Shown: one piece after another, positions 9,961 through 21,673 of the stretch
How positions within the stretch are numbered: position 1 is the stretch's first letter
Layout of the letters: every line of letters starts with the position of its first letter
Assembly (NCBI GenBank): GCA_017893485.1
Contig: CM030365.1
Location: 44,448,458-44,512,457 of the forward strand
DNA length: 64,000 bases
Source: Hemerocallis citrina
Lineage: Eukaryota > Streptophyta > Magnoliopsida > Asparagales > Asphodelaceae
Direction of reading: 5' to 3'
The notes under the pieces: model-generated
Database searches by the model: none
What the model saw: only the letters and a program-made list of their open reading frames with translations
Told to the model about the DNA's origin: nothing
Position numbers and translations under genes: made by a program

Positions 9961-11549
9961 AGTGTTTCACTTCTCATTCTCCATGAATTATCTCTGAAGT
10001 TTACACCTATATCTTTATAGGACTAATATTTAGAATTTTGATTTGATAATTTTAATGTGACAACTTCGGATCAAGGCACAAATTTTGCTATTAGGGTTAA
10101 TTCTAGGGTTTGAGATTATTTTAATGTGGTGGGGTGTGATGGAGCTTTGAGATTATTTTAATGTTAACTTTTAGAGTTAATTCTAGGGTTAATTTTAGGG
10201 TCTGTGGATCATGCTAAATTTTGCTATTAGTATGATTATGTGGATTGTGATAAATTAGTGAATGTTGTTAATAATTTGTAAATTTGTTATGTTAATTAGT
10301 TAATTTGGATATTTAAATTTGTTAATTTTGACTAATTAGGATAGATTAAGGTTGTAGTTTGGTAATTTGTTAATTTGTTATGTTTGATTAAGGTTTGTGG
10401 ACTAATTAGGTATATATTTCTAGATTGATTCAAGTTGATTAATTGATTTTGTGTTGTAATAACAGATTCATTATTTAAGGAAAATATAGACTTAAGTTTA
10501 TTAATAATTATTTGTTTTAGAGTTGATTTTTTATAATTAAGTGGTGTATGATCGTGATGAGTTATGTTTGATTGGAGTGACATATATTTTTTGAATTGGT
10601 AGTTGTTGTTTGTTTCGTTATGAATGATTTTTTTTTTCAATTGACTTAGCGAGTGAGATACAAGCTTAAATGAGATACAATTTAAAATTTTAATTTATGA
10701 AATTTAATTTTCATATTGAGTCAAATTATTCAAATGGATAAAAACTGGATGAGAAAATCACAATTATTCGAGTATCGGGATGGTGCAAAAGATTTCATTA
10801 TCTTTGCCATGCAAAATTTTTGTGATCCAACTTACTCTTGTGTCTCTGTCGCCTATGCATAAACTGCCATTTGACCATTTTGATGATCATTTGGTGATCA
10901 TTGATTTCCTACAAGGGTACACACAGTGGTTTTGCCATGAAAAACATGTCATGACGATTCCGATTGGACCGCGGGTATCAATCCCAGCATTTAAAAATGC
11001 GGGGGATTGCCTTACCATTTGTAGTGCTTCTATCTTTTCTACTTTCTTTCTACATCTACATTAGAGACAACTAAAGTCTGCATATATCTATATATATAAC
11101 AATGAGCAAAGCTTATAAGGTGATCCTTGTACTTTACTCTGGATGGAAGAGAAAAGGAGACCAACGACGAAAATCCTTCGTCCTCTATAATTCTTTTGCC
11201 AGTGATATCAATTACGAGATAAGACACTGATAGTCATGGCATCATTCCGAACAGAAAACAATCCATGATACAAGGATTTGATCCTTGGGTAGGAATAGAA
11301 CCGAGTAGTCTCATGGCTTGGGTAGGAAATGATACAAGGATTAAAAACCGGGTAGTCTCATGGCTTGACCAAACCATTCCAACGGAATTGAATCATCAGT
11401 CTTAGCAGGCTGGAAGAAGAAGAAGAAGAATAAGAGAGGATCAGAATCAGCTGGAAAAGTAATCTACTGCTCTGAGAATGCAGTCGATTGACACACGCAA
11501 TCTTGAGCAGTCAAATGAGACAACTCACGTTGGATCTGAGAGTAAATGG
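9960..11549. other. AT-rich intergenic DNA without a recognisable gene
   Basis: Mostly A+T. It contains short repeated phrases TTAATTCTAGGGTT and GAGATTATTTTAATG (10085-10200) and an imperfect ~65-bp duplication around ATGATACAAGGATT...GTAGTCTCATGGCTTG (11265-11365). The open frames here are short and show no family motif. Confidence 0.6.
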
Positions 11550-11746
11550 TGTTGAATTATTCTCCACCAAACCCACCAAACACTATACCATTTCCACTTC
11601 TACACCCCACCGTTTCCTTTTCTACAGTCCACCACTTCCTCTTCTTGTTCACTACCAGGTCCTAAAATATGTATAAATAGAGGGCCTATATGTTGTAACA
11701 AAAATAAGAAACTTAAATAAAGTTTATTCAATTTTAAATTTCAACA
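11550..11746 (+). repeat. 5' LTR of the copia remnant
   Basis: 197 bp, TG...CA, with TATAAATA at 11672-11679 and an AATAAAG-like signal near the end. Its end is fixed by the adjoining primer site. No partner LTR is in the window. Confidence 0.7.
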
Positions 11747-11759
11747 TGGTATCAGAGCC
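11747..11759 (+). promoter_or_regulatory. tRNA-Met primer-binding site of the copia remnant
   Basis: TGGTATCAGAGCC directly follows the LTR end; this is the standard initiator tRNA-Met primer site. A mutated echo (ATGGTATCATACC) occurs at ~11910. Confidence 0.85.
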
Positions 11760-12599
11760 TACCATTTGAAAAATCCAAATCAAATTTCAACATGGTATAC
11801 CAAGTTTGAAAAATCCAAATCAAATTTTCAACAAACATGTTGAAAAAATTCAAATCTAAATTTCAACTTGATAACAAACTTTTTGGAAAATCCAAATCAA
11901 ATTTTCACCATGGTATCATACCATGTTGAAACTTTACAAAACCCAATCACAAACAAATTCAAATCCAAATCCATATCAAATTCAAATTCAACAACAAATC
12001 TCAAACAAATTCTAAAAAACGTACCCTCTATCATCGCCGGCCGACACCACCACCATCGCCCTCCGTTGCCTCTGCTGCTGTCTTCCAACAACTAGGCCAT
12101 CTCTCAGCCTACTCTCTCTCTCTCAATCTTTCAGCCAAGAAAAAAAAAAGAAAATTTTCTTTTCCGAATATCCAAATCTCTTCACTTTTTGGGGGGGGTT
12201 TCTTCTCCTGTCCTAAAAAGGAGCAAAAGAGAGAGATTAAGAGTGTGAGAATTGAGGCTTGGTTTAATGAATTAAATCTTGAAATTTATTATGGTAATAA
12301 ATTGAGCCCATAATTGATTTCCATCAAAGAAAATTATCTTCATTTCTTCCTGATTATTTCAAAGCCCAGAGAAAAAAGAAGAGCAAAAATCAATTATCCA
12401 CCAGAGCCCAACAAGAAGGAAAAAATCAATTATCCACCAAAGTCCAAGCCAACAAGAAAAAAAAATTGAATTATCTGTCTCTCAAAGCCCATAGGCTTCA
12501 AAGCCCACGGGAATTTTACTATTTTCCCGTATTTTTGTTGTTCCAACTTTAAAAAATAAAAATTTAAAAATTTAAAAAAAATGAGTGAAAAATTGCTTC

Positions 12600-12885
12600 A
12601 ACTTGCTGTCTTTAGCTGCAAACTTGGATTGACCATTACAACAATTCGAAGTGAATGATGTTTTTCTACATGGTGAATTATCCGAATAAGTCTACATGGA
12701 TCTCCCACCAGGGTGCAATGTACCCAAAATACACAGTCAGAAGGTATGCAGGCTAAAGAAATCGTTGTATGAGCTAAAACAATTTCTGAGACATGGTTGG
12801 AAGATTCAAGAAATCTATGAAGGTCTTCGGCTACCATTAGAGCAACTCGGATCATACTCTTTTCCTAACAAAAAAAAGAAAAAAA
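12600..12885 (+). pseudogene. Ty1/copia reverse transcriptase fragment
   Basis: Reading across frames, LQQFEVNDVFLHGELSE, VYMDLPPGC and VCRLKKSLYELKQ match the conserved RVT_2 blocks of copia pol (family consensus: N-A-F-L-H-G, Y-M-x-x-P-P-G-F, C-R-L-x-K-S-L-Y-G-L-K-Q). They are followed by a KSMKVFGYH/SNSDHTLF-like block. An in-frame TAA interrupts the first block and at least one frameshift follows. The catalytic YVDD region is absent because the sequence ends before it. Confidence 0.8.
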
Positions 12886-12890
12886 AGACT

Positions 12891-13139
12891 CCACAAAAAA
12901 GAATCCCAACGGACATTCCACTGCGGCAGTTGTTCAAACAAAGACCGACGATGAAGTTATTGACAAAGCCTGAACATTGGTAATAGCTGTAGACACTCAT
13001 GGACATCAAAACCAGGAAGACAATTGGTTGTTGTATTAAATGGGGAAAGTTGTATTACTTGGACTTTGAACCAAAGCAGTCTCAAAATCAAGTGTTCTTA
13101 AGTTTTTTGGACAAGTTGGGCATATGCAACATCTATGCA
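12891..13139. other. Short unassigned stretch left of element D
   Basis: No gene or terminal motif recognised. It ends ...CTATGCA directly before the D LTR; whether those bases are a target duplication cannot be tested because the right end of D is outside the window. Confidence 0.5.
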
Positions 13140-13325
13140 TGTAATCCCTATTTTCCCAAAATGTATTTTCCGTGGGTTTTCTGTATTTAAAATTTTTGTG
13201 AATTATTTCCTGCTTTCGAATTCATTGTTAAAATGTATTATTGATCTTCTGTTAAAATCTATTTTTAATAAATAATTTTATTTATAACTAGTTCCCAGTG
13301 ATTCTTTTTATAATACAAATTATTG

Positions 13326-13326
<1 letters not shown>

Positions 13327-13375
<49 letters not shown>
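13327..13375. repeat. (ATT)n microsatellite in D 5' LTR
   Basis: About 15 ATT units, interrupted afterwards by GTT units. The corresponding position of the 3' LTR (63702-63760) has a different, interrupted array. Confidence 0.95.
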
Positions 13376-13757
13376 GTTATTGTTATTATTTTTATTATTA
13401 TAAAATCCTGTTGTATTTGCTAGTATTTGAGTATTAACTTAATGTATACTATTTGATTTATTATACTATAATTGTTATGACTGATTAAATTACTTACTTT
13501 TAATCTAAATCTAATGGTATATTTTTCTTATTGGATTTTTAATACCCTTAAACCCTATAACCCATTTAAACCCAATTACTTTTTACCTAAACCCAACTAC
13601 CCTATTATACAACCCAATACCCATACCCTGTTTTATTTCCCCATACCCAAACCCGATTAACCATATTCATCCCAGCCATTAACCAACCCGCAACTCGTTT
13701 GCACACCGTACCCTGTTCAGCCGCCACCATCTTCTAAACCCTAAAACTTTTTACCCA

Positions 13758-13765
13758 TATAAATA
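13758..13765 (+). promoter_or_regulatory. TATA box of D LTR
   Basis: TATAAATA in an otherwise C-rich context (CCCATATAAATAGAACCC), followed by a CT-rich leader; a likely LTR promoter. Confidence 0.7.
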
Positions 13766-14227
13766 GAACCCATGCAGCTATCCCTCCGCCGCTTCGTCTT
13801 CCCTCTCCTAGTCTCTCTCCCGTTCTTCCTTCTCCTCGTACCTGCTCTCCCGACCCCCTGGTGTGCCGCTCCCTTCCTCCTCCTGTGTGTAGACACCCCC
13901 CCCCCGCCCTAACTGCACTCTCTTTTCCTGTTGTGCTCCCGCGACGCAGCCACCCAGCCATTGCGAGCCCCCTGTCCCCTACTCCCAATCGTCTCCTCCT
14001 CCCTGCAGGCCTCGACGACTGCACCATTCCCCCCTGGACGACTTCTCCTCCCCTACCTCCTCCCGTCAGCCAGCAACAGAGACAGCAGAGTCGACAAAAG
14101 CTGCCAACAACGTCAGCAGCTTCCCTGCCGGTGTTGCGACCCCCTGGCAGCCGTTGCCGTCTGCCATCAGCCCCACCGCTTACCCCGCCGTCGGAGTAGA
14201 GCTGATGCACCTTCGTTGTGTGCTGTT

Positions 14228-14600
14228 TGATCAAGGGAGTGTTCGGTTGATCATGGCCATCGGATCTCATCTATCCTGGTTTTGATCTTATTTTCGATTG
14301 TGGGCCATCCGTTGATTTTATCTTGATCATCACCATCGGGGTGATCTTCGCCTTCCGTTAGATCTTAATCATCACGGTTGATTGGATGTGGACCGTCGAT
14401 CTTCTCTTGATCATCCGATTAGATCCTAGCCGTATTTCTTCTTGATCGTCACGATCATGATGATCATCAAGTTCCTTTGATCATAGTCGTTCGATCGATC
14501 GATCTTGATCTTCATCATTTTCATCATCATCAGGGAAATCTGACCGTCCGATCTAATTCGATCATCTTGATCTTCGATCTCAGCCGTCCGATTTTGTGAT
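14228..14600. repeat. GATC-rich tract in D 5' LTR
   Basis: More than twenty GATC tetranucleotides lie in under 400 bp, mostly as TTGATCATC, CCGATC and CGATCGATCGATC phrases. No unit repeats exactly. It lies in the transcribed leader downstream of the TATA box. Confidence 0.75.
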
Positions 14601-16234
14601 TGTGTGTTCGTGATTGGTTTGTGATCTGTTCGTTGTGTTTGTGTTCGTGTCCGGAAATCCGTTCCCGTTATTCTTGCTCTTTGCTTCGTTCTGTCGTCGT
14701 TTTCTAGGCAAGTAACTTGTACTCAAATTCCTTTGTATGATACAAGTCAAAAATAACGCTTATAGTGTAGTTGGGTTCTAGAGACAACTCGTGTGTGTTA
14801 TGTTTGGTGGGCTTCGTCTCTAAAGTTCTATTTGACCATAGTTGCCTTACGACACAAAAATCGACATGAAAACAACTAGGTTTGACCGTTCTTGATCTAT
14901 TTATATGTGTGAGATAATTAGGTGAAATTATGTGTTGGATGAGATCCATGTGATATGATGGTTGTGAATATGTTATATACCCTAATTCATAATGTTTGTA
15001 CACTTAGTAGACTCTATACCATATTTGATTGTGATTGGAACAAGTTTCGTATGATTTATATTGGTTTTGGTTGTTAGAGAAAAATCTATATTTGTCGATG
15101 ATCAGTTTTGATTTGTATTTTTGACCATATTAAGGTCAGAATTCTTTATTTTTGTATAGGCATGAATTGTAGAGAAATCTGTCTTCTTTCCAATCCCTAT
15201 GACCTTGATTGATTTCGTTTACGTATGAGTGAGTTATGGCTGTTTTACTACAGAGGTGTACTTATGTTTCCAGATTTCGTTTCTTATTGATTTCGAGGGA
15301 TAAGCTATTTTGATTCTTGGGTTAAATAAATTATTTTGAACTGAAACTTTGCACAGTATTTCTATACTCATTTAGGGATTACCCAGAATTTTGGTGGATT
15401 TTACTGATGAGTTTTATATGCCATTTCATGCTTGTTTATGAAAGCTATATTTGTTGTATTTTGCTCGCTGTTCTGTAAAGAATCATATTTTCACCTTATT
15501 TCCTTTTACTGTATGAAAATTATTTGTTAAATATGAAAGTTAGATTATTTTGTATATTTTCATCTCTCTTTAACGGATTTGGATTTCGTTTCATGGTTTG
15601 CGAGATATTTCAGTTTTCGTACAGCAGTGTTGGAAATTCTAGATTTGCCAAAGTATCGTTTCTTGAGTTTTTCCGATTTTTGTTGAATGAACTAATTTTA
15701 CTGGAATATTTTGAAACTTTATATTATGATACTAGAAATATAGGGGATTACCCCAGATTTTTTCTGGATTTATTTCATAGTTTTAGTGCTGTTTTTCTGA
15801 CTGAGAATTCGTTTTACTGATTTCTGGCTGAACGTGTTTTCTGGATTAAAATCAGTTTTGAGTTATGATTTTGTGAATTACTATATGACTTATTTATAAT
15901 ATCTGGATTCGTTTGGAAGTCTATTTTTCAGATTCTTCGACGGATTCAGATTTCGATTTCTGTAGTAACGGGAATCACTGTTTTAGTACTGTACTGTCTT
16001 GCTGTCCTGCATTTGAACATACACTGTTTTGCTCGTTTATGTGACTGTATATCATCTATGCAAGTTTAATTGCTTCCCTGAACCTAGTACTGATTATACC
16101 ATGTTAGTTCGACACTATTTCATGCACTATCATTCCTATTTGATGACCATAATAAAAGTAACCAAGCCGGGGTTTCTTACGGGAAGATCTAGTAGTGAAA
16201 AATATGGAAACGTGTACTTGAAAGGGAACTAGTG

Positions 16235-16600
16235 TTCCGTACTGCTACTGTTACTATTACTGTTACCGTTACAGCTAATGTTACTATTACTGTTATCTGA
16301 CCCTGTCTACATTACTTCCTATAGGAAGGTGTAGAGGAGAAGAGAACCACTAGGTTCTTACTGTTACTGTTATTTTTACTGCTACTGCTATTGTTACTGA
16401 TACGTGTGTACACTGCCCCATTATTCTCCACTATGAAATCTAAAAATGAAACTGTTTGTTGTAGCAACTATGTGTTATGTTTTTGGGGCGCATGAAGTGC
16501 TACCTAGCTAGTAATACACACGACTGTAAGAATATAAGACTGATACTGTTAGACTGAGACTGTTAGACTGATACTGTTATACTGTTACATTGATACACTG
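16235..16600. repeat. Degenerate TACTGT-type repeats in D 5' LTR
   Basis: Two clusters of TACTGTTACTATTACTGTTA and GACTGATACTGTTAGACTG phrases. No function is inferred. Confidence 0.6.
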
Positions 16601-16783
16601 AGCTTACTATTACTGGACACTTTTAGTTGCCATATGACACTATACTTGACATATTCATTTGTACTATTAGTATACCATGCTAGTTGACTTTGTTTTACTG
16701 ATTCATGCTAGTTATCACTGTTGATGCATTACTCCATGTTATTTGTTAGTTTTCCATGTGCTTGTATCCTACATTATAAGTGG

Positions 16784-16805
16784 CCCGTAACTTGCAATTG
16801 ACGGG
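16784..16805 (+). promoter_or_regulatory. Hairpin near 3' end of D LTR
   Basis: CCCGTAACTTG and CAATTGACGGG are near-complementary (9 of 11 positions). A hairpin occupies a comparable place in the LTRs of B, B' and C. Confidence 0.5.
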
Positions 16806-17230
16806 TACTTGGTTTCTTTTTCCTTTTCCTGCAATTATTGATTGCAGATCAGGATGGTCAGCTGCCCGATGGTATTGGCGAAATGAGATATTAGTGCTGG
16901 ATTTCTTGTTTATTAGTATTATTATTATTTTCCTTTGGAACAATGTATTTTGAGTACTTGGATATTTATTTTGTATTTGGGCATTGTGACCCAGGATATT
17001 TGACTTATCCAGATTTTGATTCAGTTGAGATTATTATATTTTGCTTCAAGTAAATTCTGTTGGTATATTGATTCAATTATGCATGTGTGGTTGACTCTTT
17101 TGCTTCTGACTCTGATTATTTTGTGAGTTGTTGTAAAGATTCCTGAACAGCTTATGGAAGATGAAAATCATTTACTGAGCTTTTGTTGCGTATCCATATT
17201 CCGGATTTTTTTGGGAAGCGGGGCGTGACA

Positions 17231-17680
17231 GGGTTTTTAGTGGTATCAGAACCCAGGTTTGGCTAATGTATTAGTTTCCTAATATATTAGAAAAGCTTGG
17301 CTCGAACTGGGATCGGCTCAACATTTTACCAACCATGCATACATGAATAAATTAATAATCAACTTGATCTGGATACTAGTTTTATTCCATTCATTTGATC
17401 CCTTCTTTTTTGGTTTCCTTGATTCCTTGTTTTATCCGTCTCTTTTAGTCGTCCTCTTTGATTGATTTGTCCTTGGGTATGAATTCATTCTTTCCGTACC
17501 CATATTCTTTTGATTCCGGTGCAAGCAATCCCTTATTTCTGTTTGTCTCGTTGATTTCTTCTTATTTCAGCTTGTGTACCATTCATTGCTTTTCGTGCCT
17601 TGCATTCATCTTCATTTGTTGACTCATTTTGAGTATCATGCTAGTTATTTCTTCTCCTGCCTATATTTTCTTTATATATA
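17231..17680 (+). other. D interior, left part, non-coding
   Basis: AT- and T-rich DNA after the primer site, with no gag motif. It resembles in composition the last D segment (63191-63513): T/C-rich, many CTTC/TTTC runs. Confidence 0.6.
17241..17253 (+). promoter_or_regulatory. Primer-binding site of D
   Basis: TGGTATCAGAACC lies 10 bp after the LTR end, close to the tRNA-Met site (TGGTATCAGAGCC) used by Tekay-type elements. Confidence 0.75.
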
Positions 17681-17809
17681 TCTATATAATAAATTACAAA
17701 GAAACCTATCAAGCGGCTCTCCTTCAATCTCCCCTAAAATTAATGGCCCGGATTGATTCTCACAAAACATATTTTCCCGCTCAAAATTTCAAACCCAAAA
17801 CTCAAATTC

Positions 17810-17846
<37 letters not shown>

Positions 17847-19056
17847 TCCAAAAATTCAAACCCCCCCTACCTTCTCTCCGTGTCTCTCTCTTCCAGACTA
17901 GCTCTCAAATTCCTGTATTCTTCTTCCCCTTCTCGACTTCCAAGCCCTAATCACCGAATCTCGCAATCCTCTGTGTTCTTTCGCCGCCTAGATCTTGGTT
18001 TATGAGGTAATTCTGTTTCCATTCCATCTCTCTTGATCTCAAATTTTTATTTGATTGGATCGGATCCAAAAGATTCGATCTTGCATTTGATTCATCAGAT
18101 CTGTGGTTTTTGGGTAAAAATATCGGTTCTTGATGGGATTTAATTGATAGTTGAACGTCCGATTTACTCTTTGTGCTCAATTTTTTTAATGGAATTTTTA
18201 TTATTTTTATTTTTTTAACTGCATGGATTGTGAAGCTCGAAGGAGAAGCCCACTCTCGGGTAAGGATTTTTTTTAATTTTTAATTTTATTATATAGATAA
18301 TTCTTGCCTATTGTTAGTATTTTTTTATTTAGAATTCATCTTTTCGAAAGTGTGTTGAAGGTATTGAAATGAAGTAGATATAGTTGGTTGGTACTGGGTG
18401 GATCAATTTTTAGCATAAGTTGCAAATACTCCATTTTGTTAAGAGTACTCAGCACTCTATCGAAACTGAGAGTAATTACATACTAATGAGCATGTGCATG
18501 AAGAAATATTCTGATTAGTGTTTGAAACTTAATCAAACATAACAGATATGATCATAAGGTTAGTTAGGCATGGTTAAAAGTATGACCATCAAGGGGTGTA
18601 ACTATAAGCTGAAGGTACAAAGTATTGAATATATATTAGTTTAGAACCAAACAACTTCAACTCTAGGCATGGTTAAAAGTATTTGACATAATATAACAAA
18701 ATGCTTGGTTCTCAAATGGTTATGTTAGGGTTTGCAGTTTGTGTTGAAAGTGGCTTCCAAAATAGTAAACTGGTTGCATGCTTCTGCAAAATATCTAGAG
18801 GAAAGGAACTTGAATTTTCATGTTAAAACAGCATCTACAACTTGAATTTTCAATCCCGAGCTTCTCACAAATGATTCTGCAAGATATAAAGCAATAAACA
18901 ACTTAATTCAGAATATATCAATGTCTACTGCCAAATACACATCTATATAAATCATTTTTCATGAAGACGTGCATATATTTAACTTTTACAGGGCTTTTTA
19001 TATGTTGCATCGTTCACGGAAACGTGCCGTAGGCACGTGTCCACGGGCAAACCTAG
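17681..19056 (+). mobile_element. Helitron-like non-autonomous element
   Basis: Starts TCTATATAATAAATTAC after an A and ends ...ACCTAG before a T, the 5'-TC...CTRR-3' layout with A|T insertion seen for Helitrons. Just before the 3' end is a hairpin, CGTGCC-GTA-GGCACG, followed by 19 nt. No Rep/helicase is present. The interior has a CT-rich leader-like stretch (CT repeat at ~17816-17842), ATG-less exon-like segments and intron-like T-rich segments (for example GGTTTATGAG|GTAATT at ~18007 and CACTCTCG|GGTAAGG at ~18259), which may be a captured 5' part of a host gene. Confidence 0.65.
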
Positions 19057-19551
19057 TATATATATATTCGAATATTTTGTATATTTCGATTATTATTTGT
19101 TATATTTTGAATCTTCTATAAAATTGTTTTCTAATATGAAAATTTTGTTATTTCGAATAATTGTGTATTTTAATATCACAAATTTCAAAACGTAACTTCG
19201 TACTTAAATTGAGCAATCAATATCTATGTACGTGTGGAAAATTGCATCATCTTGTTCATCGTTTTGTTGCAACTGGATGTCGAGATGGCAAACATGCAAC
19301 CAGACGTCAATGGAGGCAAATTACAACTGAATATTGGGGAGGCAAAATGTGCAACCGAATATCCCGATGGAAACCTGCAACCTGATGTCGTGGAGGCAAA
19401 CCTACAACTTGATGTCAAGAAGGCAGGTCTACAGATGGATATAAATGAGGCGAACCCACATCAAAGAATTTCTACCATTATTATTATTATTTTCCTTATT
19501 ATTATTAGGATTATTATAATTATTGTTATTACTATTACTATTATTATTATT
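19057..19551 (+). other. D interior, second part, with 27-bp minisatellite
   Basis: AT-rich DNA, a 27-bp repeat block (19262-19473), then an ATT/TTA microsatellite in which A1 inserted. No pol motif. Confidence 0.6.
19262..19473 (+). repeat. 27-bp minisatellite keeping one reading frame
   Basis: About seven units, each translating to nine residues of the form LQLDVxEAN: LQLDVEMAN, MQPDVNGGK, LQLNIGEAK, LQPDVVEAN, LQLDVKKAG, LQMDINEAN, and one diverged unit. The open frame spans 19234-19554 with no stop inside the repeats. Whether it is translated is unknown. Confidence 0.75.
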
Positions 19552-20119
19552 TGATATGGCTAAAAATAGGGTTAAATCGGAACCGTCCAAATTGGGAACG
19601 AATCTTAAAGCTCGGGGGTAAAATAGTAATTTCACTTATAAACGGGTCTGAAATGGGAACTGGCCCATTTTCCAAAGCCCTACTAACCCATAAACGGGTC
19701 CATCTTACTGGGCGCGTATTCCAACCCGCAAGAAGCCCAGTCCAGCTGGATAGGAGAATTAAGGTTTATGATTGGCCTTAATCAACGGTCCTGATCACTT
19801 TTATCCATTCACTGGGAAGTAGGGATTTGATCTTATCCCGAAACTGGTTCCTAAGGCACCTATAAATACCCTCCATCTCCTACTGTTACCAGGTAATCAA
19901 TCTTCTGCCAGTCAAAGCTCTTTCTTAATCATTCAGATTACTGACAAGAGCGTCGGAGGGTGCGGCGCCGGAATCAACCCCGGTGTTTTGCACATTTTGC
20001 ATGTCAACGGTGGGAGAAACTCGGTCAAGCTCCGGTGAAGGTGTTCAGGTTTGACTATTAAACTTTCCTCAAATCCAAAAATCTATCTGTTTGCCCCCAC
20101 ACGGATTTCAACGACAACA
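19552..20119 (+). repeat. 5' LTR of A1
   Basis: 568 bp, begins TGATATGGC and ends GACAACA, with TATAAATA at 19861-19868. Confidence 0.95.
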
Positions 20120-20139
20120 GATTGGCGCCGTCTGTGGGA
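20120..20139 (+). promoter_or_regulatory. Primer-binding site of A1
   Basis: GATTGGCGCCGTCTGTGGGA directly follows the LTR; this motif is typical at this place in Tat elements. The cognate tRNA was not determined. Confidence 0.7.
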
Positions 20140-20190
20140 AAACACGAATAGCAGTCCAACCTCTTCCATCGGTCAATACCGTCTCCAGCC

Positions 20191-21670
20191 ATGCCACCAA
20201 GAAAACTGAGGTCTAGAGGGTCCAACCGTGGACCTACTCCTCCTTAACCGCAACCGGGGGCTCCCCTCCAACCCATCCAGCCTCAGGGACAGCTCCCTCC
20301 TCAACCCGATCTGCCGCTGCAGTAGGGGCAGCCTCCTCCCCAAAATCTTCAACACCAGCAGGCTCCACTCGGGCCCCAGAATGCTGGTATAGAGACCTCT
20401 CGTCCTCATCCTCTGAAGCAACCTCTTCACCATGACCATATCTCCGTACATAACCCTTCAACCGACTCCATAGTATCTCATAACCCTCGGCCCTATGAAG
20501 ACCTCCACAACATCATCATCAAACGGCAGAAAGAAGAGGACCTTCACCACTGTTTGGATGAAAGGCGGGCCTGTGAGGGAGTCTCCCGCTCAAAACGTCC
20601 AAATGCGTGATCTTCTTGCCGTCACGACCACAGGAGGTCCCCTCTTCATAGGAGGCGGAGGGAGTCCCCTGAGTACCGTCGAAGAAGGCATCACTCTCCC
20701 GCTGATCGACAGCCCCAGAGGGACCAGAACGGATCTATCACCCGAGCAGAATTCCAAGAGTTCCAGGCAACAATCTTGCAGGCCCTCAATCTCCAGCCAA
20801 ACAACAACAATAATGTTCAGAGGGTCCCCACTCCTCCGCCAGTTCGCTGCCCTCACCATCGGTCCCTCAGTCCTCAAGCTCCGAGCCACCGCCATCACAT
20901 TCCTAGCTCTGACCAGTCTCCGAGCTACCGATGCCATAGCCCATGCTCTCCTTCGTACGAAGATGAGTCCAGAGGCTCACCAGGATATAGTCGAAGGGAT
21001 GATGTTTCCTACCGCTGTCTCCACGAGATGGAGAGGTGCCTCGGTCAACTCGATAGGAATGAGGAACTGAGAGGAAGGACCCTCCAACCAAGCAGACCTC
21101 TGTTTTCTCGAACCATCATGGAGGCACCCGTTCCAGCAAACTTCAACCTCAGGTCCTCCCTAGCCAAAAAGCCCCCGCGGGATTTCTCCGACCTTCTTCT
21201 CAGAAGCGAGAAGTACATCCGTGCGGAGGAGGCTGAACATCGCCCCACATTCGAGAGATCCTCTTCTGGAAAGAAGAGGAAGGATGCTGAAGATGAGGGA
21301 GCCAAAAAGCTCCAGAAGGACAACGGGGGTCATCGTCGTCCACCTCCCAGATTTGAAAAGTTTACCCCCTTAACGCCAATGTCTCAACCATTCTCATGGA
21401 AGTGGAGAGAGAAGGGATCTTGCCTCCTGCCCCGAAGATGAATACCCTCGACAAGAAAAGGGATAAGGAGAAATGGTGCCGTTACCATCGAGACCACGGC
21501 CACGACACCAATGACTGTCGGGCCCTGAAGAATGTGATCGAAGTCCTTATTCAGAGAGGGCAGCTCTCCAAGTTTGTAAGAAAGGACCGGGTCAAACTTC
21601 CTCCACCCCCAGGGGGGCTAACAAGCGCCCCGAGAGGCATGACGAGACTCCCGAATTCGAAGAAGAACGC
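20191..21670 (+). pseudogene. A1 gag, broken and internally deleted
   Basis: The start ATG at 20191 (MPPRKLRSRGSNRG) matches the A2 gag start, but a TAA follows after 18 codons (20245). The Pro/Arg/Ser-rich middle (20776-21120; MQALNLQPNN, EMERCLGQLD) aligns with A2. The core capsid segment kept in A2 (ETYSGESDPVDHVESFKT) is missing: sequence jumps from EAPVPANFNL to a SEKYIRAEEA block. The nucleocapsid zinc knuckle survives at ~21475-21520 (CRYHRDHGHDTNDC, the C-H-H-C-like form typical of Tat gag). Frameshifts separate these parts. Gag would form the particle and bind element RNA. Confidence 0.8.
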
Positions 21671-21673
21671 ATC

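Larger units (their letters stand above)
11550..12890 (+). mobile_element. Deleted Ty1/copia retrotransposon remnant
   Basis: A short LTR-like block (11550-11746) with mirrored ends TGTTGAA...TTCAACA is followed immediately by a tRNA-Met primer site. About 0.85 kb later, degenerate reverse transcriptase motifs of the copia type appear (12600-12885). The rest of pol and the 3' LTR are missing, so most of the element has been deleted. Between them lies AT-rich, (CAACATGGTAT)-repeating leader sequence. Confidence 0.75.
13140..17230 (+). repeat. 5' LTR of D (4.1 kb)
   Basis: Starts TGTAATCCCT and ends GGGGCGTGACA just before a primer site. It contains an (ATT)n run (13327-13375), a TATA box (13758-13765), a CT-rich leader with AAACCC phrases upstream, a GATC-rich tract, degenerate TACTGT repeats and a hairpin near the 3' end. 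No protein gene is seen; the long antisense frame at 13734-14270 is low-complexity sequence. Confidence 0.85.

Noticed and set aside
10085..10200. Telomere-like TAGGGTT phrases
   Set aside because: Only scattered, degenerate copies, no tandem TTTAGGG array.
12815..13009. Antisense Phe-rich frame near the copia remnant
   Set aside because: Comes from an A-rich run; no motif.
13734..14270. 178-residue antisense frame and overlapping sense frames in D LTR
   Set aside because: Low-complexity Pro/Ser- or Gly/Arg-rich products of a CT-rich LTR leader; three frames open on both strands, no domain.
20495..21070. 191-residue frame overlapping A1 gag
   Set aside because: Wrong frame relative to the gag blocks shared with A2.
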